Shown: positions 13,372 to 16,345 of the stretch, piece after piece | How positions within the stretch are numbered: position 1 is the stretch's first letter | Layout: the number at the start of each line of letters is the position of its first letter | Assembly: GCA_947629275.1 (NCBI GenBank) | Contig: CANRDG010000027.1 | Coordinates: forward strand, 1-16,345 | From: an uncultured Clostridia bacterium | GTDB lineage: Bacteria > Bacillota > Clostridia > Oscillospirales > Ruminococcaceae | Reading direction: 5' to 3' | Length of the DNA stretch: 16,345 nucleotides | Made by a program: the position numbers and the translations under genes | Notes under the pieces: generated by a model | Database searches by the model: none | What the model was told of the DNA's origin: nothing | What the model saw: only the letters and a program-made list of their open reading frames with translations

Positions 13372-15216
13372 ATGAACGCAAAAGAGCTTGGACTTTGCCT
13401 TGGCTGTATGAACGAGCTTAACGCCGACGGCACTTGCGACAATTGCAGCTATGGCAGCGATGTTCCGCGTATACAGCCGTACTTAGCGCCGGATACTACG
13501 CTTGACAACAGGTATCTTGTCGGCAGACTGCTTACCTACAACGGCGAGGGAGCATCTTATATAAGCTATGATAACATCACGCACGAAAAGGTCGTTATAA
13601 GGGAATATTTTCCTGATACGTTCTGCTCGCGCAGCCGCAATTCTGACAGCGTTACCGTAAATCCCGACTGTCTTGCAAAGTATAAAACGTATATGTCGGA
13701 ATTTGCCGAGGTGAACAAAACTCTTTCGAGGCTCAGAAATCTCCAGAATATACAGCCGACTATAGATATGTTCTCTCAGAACAATACCACTTATGCGGTT
13801 TATCCTTACGTTGAGGGGCTTTCGCTCAAGAAGTTTTTGCAGTCAAATTCGGGCAGGCTCTCGTGGGAGCACGTGAAGAAGATGTTCCCGCCGGTGTTCA
13901 CAACGCTTAGTCTTGCACACAACGCAGGAGTTATACACCGCGGCATTTCGCCCGAAAACATAATAGTTACTGTAAAGGGTGAGCTTAAAATTTGCGGCTT
14001 TTGCATAAGCGCGATACGGACTTCAAATTCGGAGCTTACGCCCGAGCTTTATTCGGGTTATGCAGCGCCCGAGCAATACAGTTCGCTTGAATGGCAGGGC
14101 GCTTGGACGGACGTTTATGCTATTTCTGCGGTGCTTTACAGGATACTAACAGGCTGCGTGCCTACCGAAGCTTACAGAAGAATAGGCAATGACGACCTTA
14201 TAGAGCCTATAAAGATAAATCCCGATATACCGCCCGAGATCTCGCGGATAATAATGCGCGGAATGGCGGTAAGGAGCGAGGACAGGATACAGAGCATTAC
14301 AGAACTTGTAACAAAGCTTTTCGATCAGCCGCAGTATATAGAGCATGAAAAGGGCGCTACGCAGACAATACCCGTGCAAAGACCCGAGACGCAGAGTACG
14401 GCTGAGAGCGGCGGCGAGAACGAAAAGGCAAAGACAGTGGCAGTTGTGGTACTTGCTGCATCGCTTGTGGTGCTGGCTATAATACTTTTGGTAATTATGT
14501 TGAGCAGCGGAGACGACGGAGAAAGCTCATCGCGCCCCGTTACAAGAGACCCAGCATCATATACGCCGATAGTAACACAAGCGCCTAATGGCGATGTTAC
14601 CACCACGCCGACGAATAATTCCGATGTTGCGCTGATGACTACCGTAACACAGCAAAGCCTTGGCGAAGGCTCAATAGTTCCTGCGCTTGTGGGTATGAAG
14701 TATGATTCGGTAAAGGACAATCTGATGAAGACGTTTACCGTTGTGGTGCTCGATGATTATGACAATCTGACGTACCCGAAGGGATATATCACCTATCAAA
14801 GTATAGAGCAGGGCGTGGAGTTTGACCCTGCAAATATGCCGCAGCTTGAAATTTCTATATCCAGAGGGCCTTCAGAGATAGAAGTGCCTAAGTTTGACGG
14901 CATGAACAAAGATGCATATGTTGAGATACTGACACAGGCAGGCATAACATATGAGCTGAAAACGCAGTATTCAAACAAATTTGCAAGGGACATGGTTTCG
15001 CGCACGAGCATAACGCCCGGCGACAAGATAAACGTCAAGAACAAAGAAGTGCTGACGGTGTTCATATCGTCGGGACCCGATCCGGCAACGACGACCACGA
15101 CCGAGGAGACTACAACTCCGGCGACTACCGAGGCACAGCAGCCCGAGGAGACCACGGCGGAGCAAACGCAGCCCGTCGGCGACAGACCGCTTGACCCCGG
15201 GGAAATGGACGCGTAA
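13372..15216 (+). CDS. membrane PASTA protein with N-terminal zinc ribbon and a degenerate Ser/Thr kinase domain (predicted pseudokinase)
   Basis: A 614-residue protein. In order: zinc-ribbon-like Cys9, Cys12, Cys22, Cys25; a kinase fold (about 46-317); a basic/polar linker; one membrane helix (about 355-377); a Thr/Ser-rich stretch; two PASTA repeats (about 433-499 and 502-568); and a Thr/Glu/Pro-rich tail (570-614). Family marks of clostridial PknB-like kinases remain: EYFPDTFCSR (78-87), PENIIV (194-199), SGYAAPEQYSS (228-238), WTDVYA (245-250), the RGMAVRSEDR segment (296-305). The catalytic residues do not: the beta3 Lys is Arg77, HRD is HRG (Gly191) and DFG is GFC (Gly209, Cys211); the glycine loop is also weak (NGEGAS, 57-62). 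Active relatives read IKEYFP, HRDISP and DFG. PASTA repeats normally bind muropeptides or lipid II. It therefore probably acts as a sensor or scaffold rather than an enzyme. ATG 13372 follows a GGGGGAG site. No phosphatase gene is adjacent. Confidence 0.9.
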   Translation: MNAKELGLCLGCMNELNADGTCDNCSYGSDVPRIQPYLAPDTTLDNRYLVGRLLTYNGEGASYISYDNITHEKVVIREYFPDTFCSRSRNSDSVTVNPDCLAKYKTYMSEFAEVNKTLSRLRNLQNIQPTIDMFSQNNTTYAVYPYVEGLSLKKFLQSNSGRLSWEHVKKMFPPVFTTLSLAHNAGVIHRGISPENIIVTVKGELKICGFCISAIRTSNSELTPELYSGYAAPEQYSSLEWQGAWTDVYAISAVLYRILTGCVPTEAYRRIGNDDLIEPIKINPDIPPEISRIIMRGMAVRSEDRIQSITELVTKLFDQPQYIEHEKGATQTIPVQRPETQSTAESGGENEKAKTVAVVVLAASLVVLAIILLVIMLSSGDDGESSSRPVTRDPASYTPIVTQAPNGDVTTTPTNNSDVALMTTVTQQSLGEGSIVPALVGMKYDSVKDNLMKTFTVVVLDDYDNLTYPKGYITYQSIEQGVEFDPANMPQLEISISRGPSEIEVPKFDGMNKDAYVEILTQAGITYELKTQYSNKFARDMVSRTSITPGDKINVKNKEVLTVFISSGPDPATTTTTEETTTPATTEAQQPEETTAEQTQPVGDRPLDPGEMDA

Positions 15217-15226
15217 TAGTTTAATT

Positions 15227-15258
15227 AGAGCCGTACATGGCGTGCGGCTCTTAAATTT
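15227..15258 (+). terminator. intrinsic terminator after the pseudokinase gene
   Basis: A 10-bp stem with one G-T wobble (15227-15236 with 15242-15251), a 5-nt loop and the tail TAAATTTT. Confidence 0.8.
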
Positions 15259-15322
15259 TGTTAAAATACGGCAATTGAAGAAAAAATAATGACAGCAAAA
15301 TGTATAAAACGTTCAAAATCTC

Positions 15323-15352
15323 TTGACAAGCGGCGGTCGGTTGTGATATCAT
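15323..15352 (+). promoter_or_regulatory. pfkA promoter
   Basis: TTGACA (15323-15328), 18-bp spacer, TATCAT (15347-15352) with extended -10 TGA at 15344-15346. The leader before pfkA would be about 88 nt. Confidence 0.75.
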
Positions 15353-15399
15353 AAATATAGATATTGGCGCAGTGAGCGCTTGAAAAAATAAATATCATC

Positions 15400-15437
15400 A
15401 AGGAGGTGGATGGTCTGCGCTTTAAGTTTGCGCAGAC
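15400..15437 (+). promoter_or_regulatory. displaced Shine-Dalgarno plus hairpin in the pfkA leader
   Basis: AAGGAGGTG at 15400-15408 is a perfect 9-nt match to the 16S anti-Shine-Dalgarno. It is followed at 15413-15420 and 15430-15437 by a perfect 8-bp stem (GTCTGCGC/GCGCAGAC) with a 9-nt loop. The pfkA ATG lies at 15447, so the site is about 40 nt away in sequence but about 15 nt away if the hairpin is looped out. No other ribosome site precedes pfkA. Confidence 0.65.
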
Positions 15438-15535
15438 TGCAACACTATGGCAAAGGCAATAGGGGTTCTTACCAGCGGCGGCGATGCGCCGGGTATGAAT
15501 GCCGCGGTTCGTGCGGTAACAAGATTTGCTCTTAA
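15410..15535 (+). other. 41-codon leader reading frame overlapping the pfkA start
   Basis: ATG 15410 lies one base past the AAGGAGGTG site (7 nt or less of effective spacing from its core) and opens a frame of 41 codons to TAA at 15533-15535. The product would be Cys/Arg-rich and starts MVCALSLRRLQHYGK. It crosses the pfkA start in another frame (+1 relative shift). Most of it is an out-of-frame reading of pfkA, so a functional peptide is doubtful; regulation by its translation is possible. Confidence 0.3.
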
Positions 15536-16345
15536 CAAAGGTATAAAGGTATACGGTATACGCAGAGGCTATAACGGTCTTATCAACGGCGATATATTTG
15601 AAATGGGCGCAAGAGACGTTTCAGGTATAATACAGCGCGGCGGTACTATCCTTCGCACCGCAAGATGTCCCGAGTTCAGAACGGAGGAAGGCATAGCAAA
15701 AGGCGCTGAACAGTGCAATAAGCTGGGAATGGACGGCATTGTCGTTATAGGCGGCGACGGTTCGTTCAGAGGCGCTGCCGACCTTTCCAGGCACGGCATT
15801 AAGTGTATAGGCATACCGGGTACCATTGACAACGACATAGCCTGCACAGAGTACACAATAGGCTATGATACGGCTATGAATACCGCTATGGAAATGATAG
15901 ACAAGCTGAGAGATACTGCTGCTTCTCATGACAGATGTTCGGTAGTTGAAGTTATGGGAAGAAGAGCTGGTTATATAGCTCTTAACGTTGGTATCGCGGT
16001 AGGCGCTGAGGCTTGCTTGGTTCTTGAAGAAAATTATGACCTTGACGAGATAGCTAAGAGTATGCTTGCTACCAGAGAGCACGGCAAAACGCACTTCATT
16101 ATAGTTGTTGCAGAGGGCATAGGCAGCTCGGACGTAATCGCAAGAGAGATACAGGAAAAGACACAGATAGAGTCGAGAGTTACTATACTCGGTCACATTC
16201 AGAGGGGCGGTTCGCCTACACTGAGAGACAGAGTAATAGCTACCGAAATGGGTTATTATGCCGTTGAACTGCTTGCCGATGACAAGACCAACAGGATAGT
16301 GGGTCTGAAAGACGGCAAGATATATGACGTTGACATTCAGGAAGC
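15447..16345 (+). CDS. pfkA: 6-phosphofructokinase, ATP-type (partial, 3' end cut)
   Basis: The first 299 residues of a PfkA of about 320; the reading frame is open to the window end. It phosphorylates fructose-6-phosphate to fructose-1,6-bisphosphate, the committing step of glycolysis. GVLTSGGDAPGMNAAVRAV (6-24) is the ATP-binding start. IGGDGSFRGA (101-110) has Gly105 after the Asp, and PGTIDND (124-130) has Gly125; pyrophosphate-dependent enzymes usually have Asp and Lys at those places, so the ATP form is expected. EVMGRRAGYIA (168-178), VAEG (221-224) and HIQRGGSPTLRDR (250-262) bind sugar phosphate and complete the family set. ATG 15447 is the only start in frame, because a TAA lies at 15423-15425 and no start codon lies between. 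It lacks a normally spaced ribosome site; see the leader hairpin. Confidence 0.96.
   Translation, partial: MAKAIGVLTSGGDAPGMNAAVRAVTRFALNKGIKVYGIRRGYNGLINGDIFEMGARDVSGIIQRGGTILRTARCPEFRTEEGIAKGAEQCNKLGMDGIVVIGGDGSFRGAADLSRHGIKCIGIPGTIDNDIACTEYTIGYDTAMNTAMEMIDKLRDTAASHDRCSVVEVMGRRAGYIALNVGIAVGAEACLVLEENYDLDEIAKSMLATREHGKTHFIIVVAEGIGSSDVIAREIQEKTQIESRVTILGHIQRGGSPTLRDRVIATEMGYYAVELLADDKTNRIVGLKDGKIYDVDIQE

Noticed and set aside
1..16345. CRISPR arrays, tRNA/rRNA genes, insertion sequences or phage genes
   Set aside because: No regularly spaced repeats, no tRNA-like cloverleaf or rRNA sequence recognised, and no transposase or integrase motif in any frame.

Overview
The window looks like chromosomal DNA of a Gram-positive anaerobe of the Clostridia, probably Oscillospiraceae/Ruminococcus- or Eubacterium siraeum-like. 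This is inferred from strong AAGGAGG-type ribosome sites, TTGACA/TATAAT promoters, a Bacillus-type LexA box, a NdoA/EndoA-type MazF, a PASTA-domain kinase-like protein with the clostridial EYFP signature, and frequent ATA isoleucine codons. There are no rRNA, tRNA, IS, phage or CRISPR signals. It reads as ordinary core chromosome with some unusual pieces.

Layout. 1-1420: a zinc-ribbon membrane protein, an intrinsic terminator, then a small lipoprotein, ending in a two-way terminator shared with pgk (phosphoglycerate kinase, minus strand, 1434-2654). 2655-5403: a divergent promoter region, then a monocistronic 830-residue FtsX-type ABC permease with no ATPase gene beside it, closed by a hairpin. 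5427-7733: a divergent module, with an alpha/beta hydrolase and a 78-residue helical protein on the minus strand facing a LysR regulator on the plus strand, and well-formed promoters for both in the 149-bp gap. 7761-9086: a Y-family DNA polymerase behind a promoter that carries two LexA-like boxes (SOS control). 9092-11634: a minus-strand operon of a GT2 polyprenyl-type glycosyltransferase, a TtcA-like tRNA-thiolation PP-loop enzyme and a four-helix membrane protein, with abutting or overlapping genes. 11642-12370: a MazF/NdoA mRNA interferase with no visible MazE partner, preceded by a 334-bp gene-free region with direct repeats and divergent promoters. 12371-13190: a second zinc-ribbon membrane protein. 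13265-15258: a zinc-ribbon/kinase-fold/TM/two-PASTA protein. 15323-16345: the start of pfkA (ATP-type 6-phosphofructokinase), cut by the window edge.

The most notable item is the PASTA kinase-like protein. The three residues a kinase needs (beta3 Lys, HRD Asp, DFG Asp) read Arg77, Gly191 and Gly209, so it is most simply a membrane pseudokinase with a cell-wall-sensing ectodomain. Second is the pfkA leader: a perfect Shine-Dalgarno lies about 40 nt upstream of the only plausible start codon, separated from it by an 8-bp perfect hairpin, and directly precedes the ATG of a 41-codon overlapping reading frame. Three proteins here share the plan cytoplasmic N-terminal zinc ribbon / single TM / extracytoplasmic domain, which hints at a common envelope-sensing theme. 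Function assignments are from motif reading only; no database search was run.
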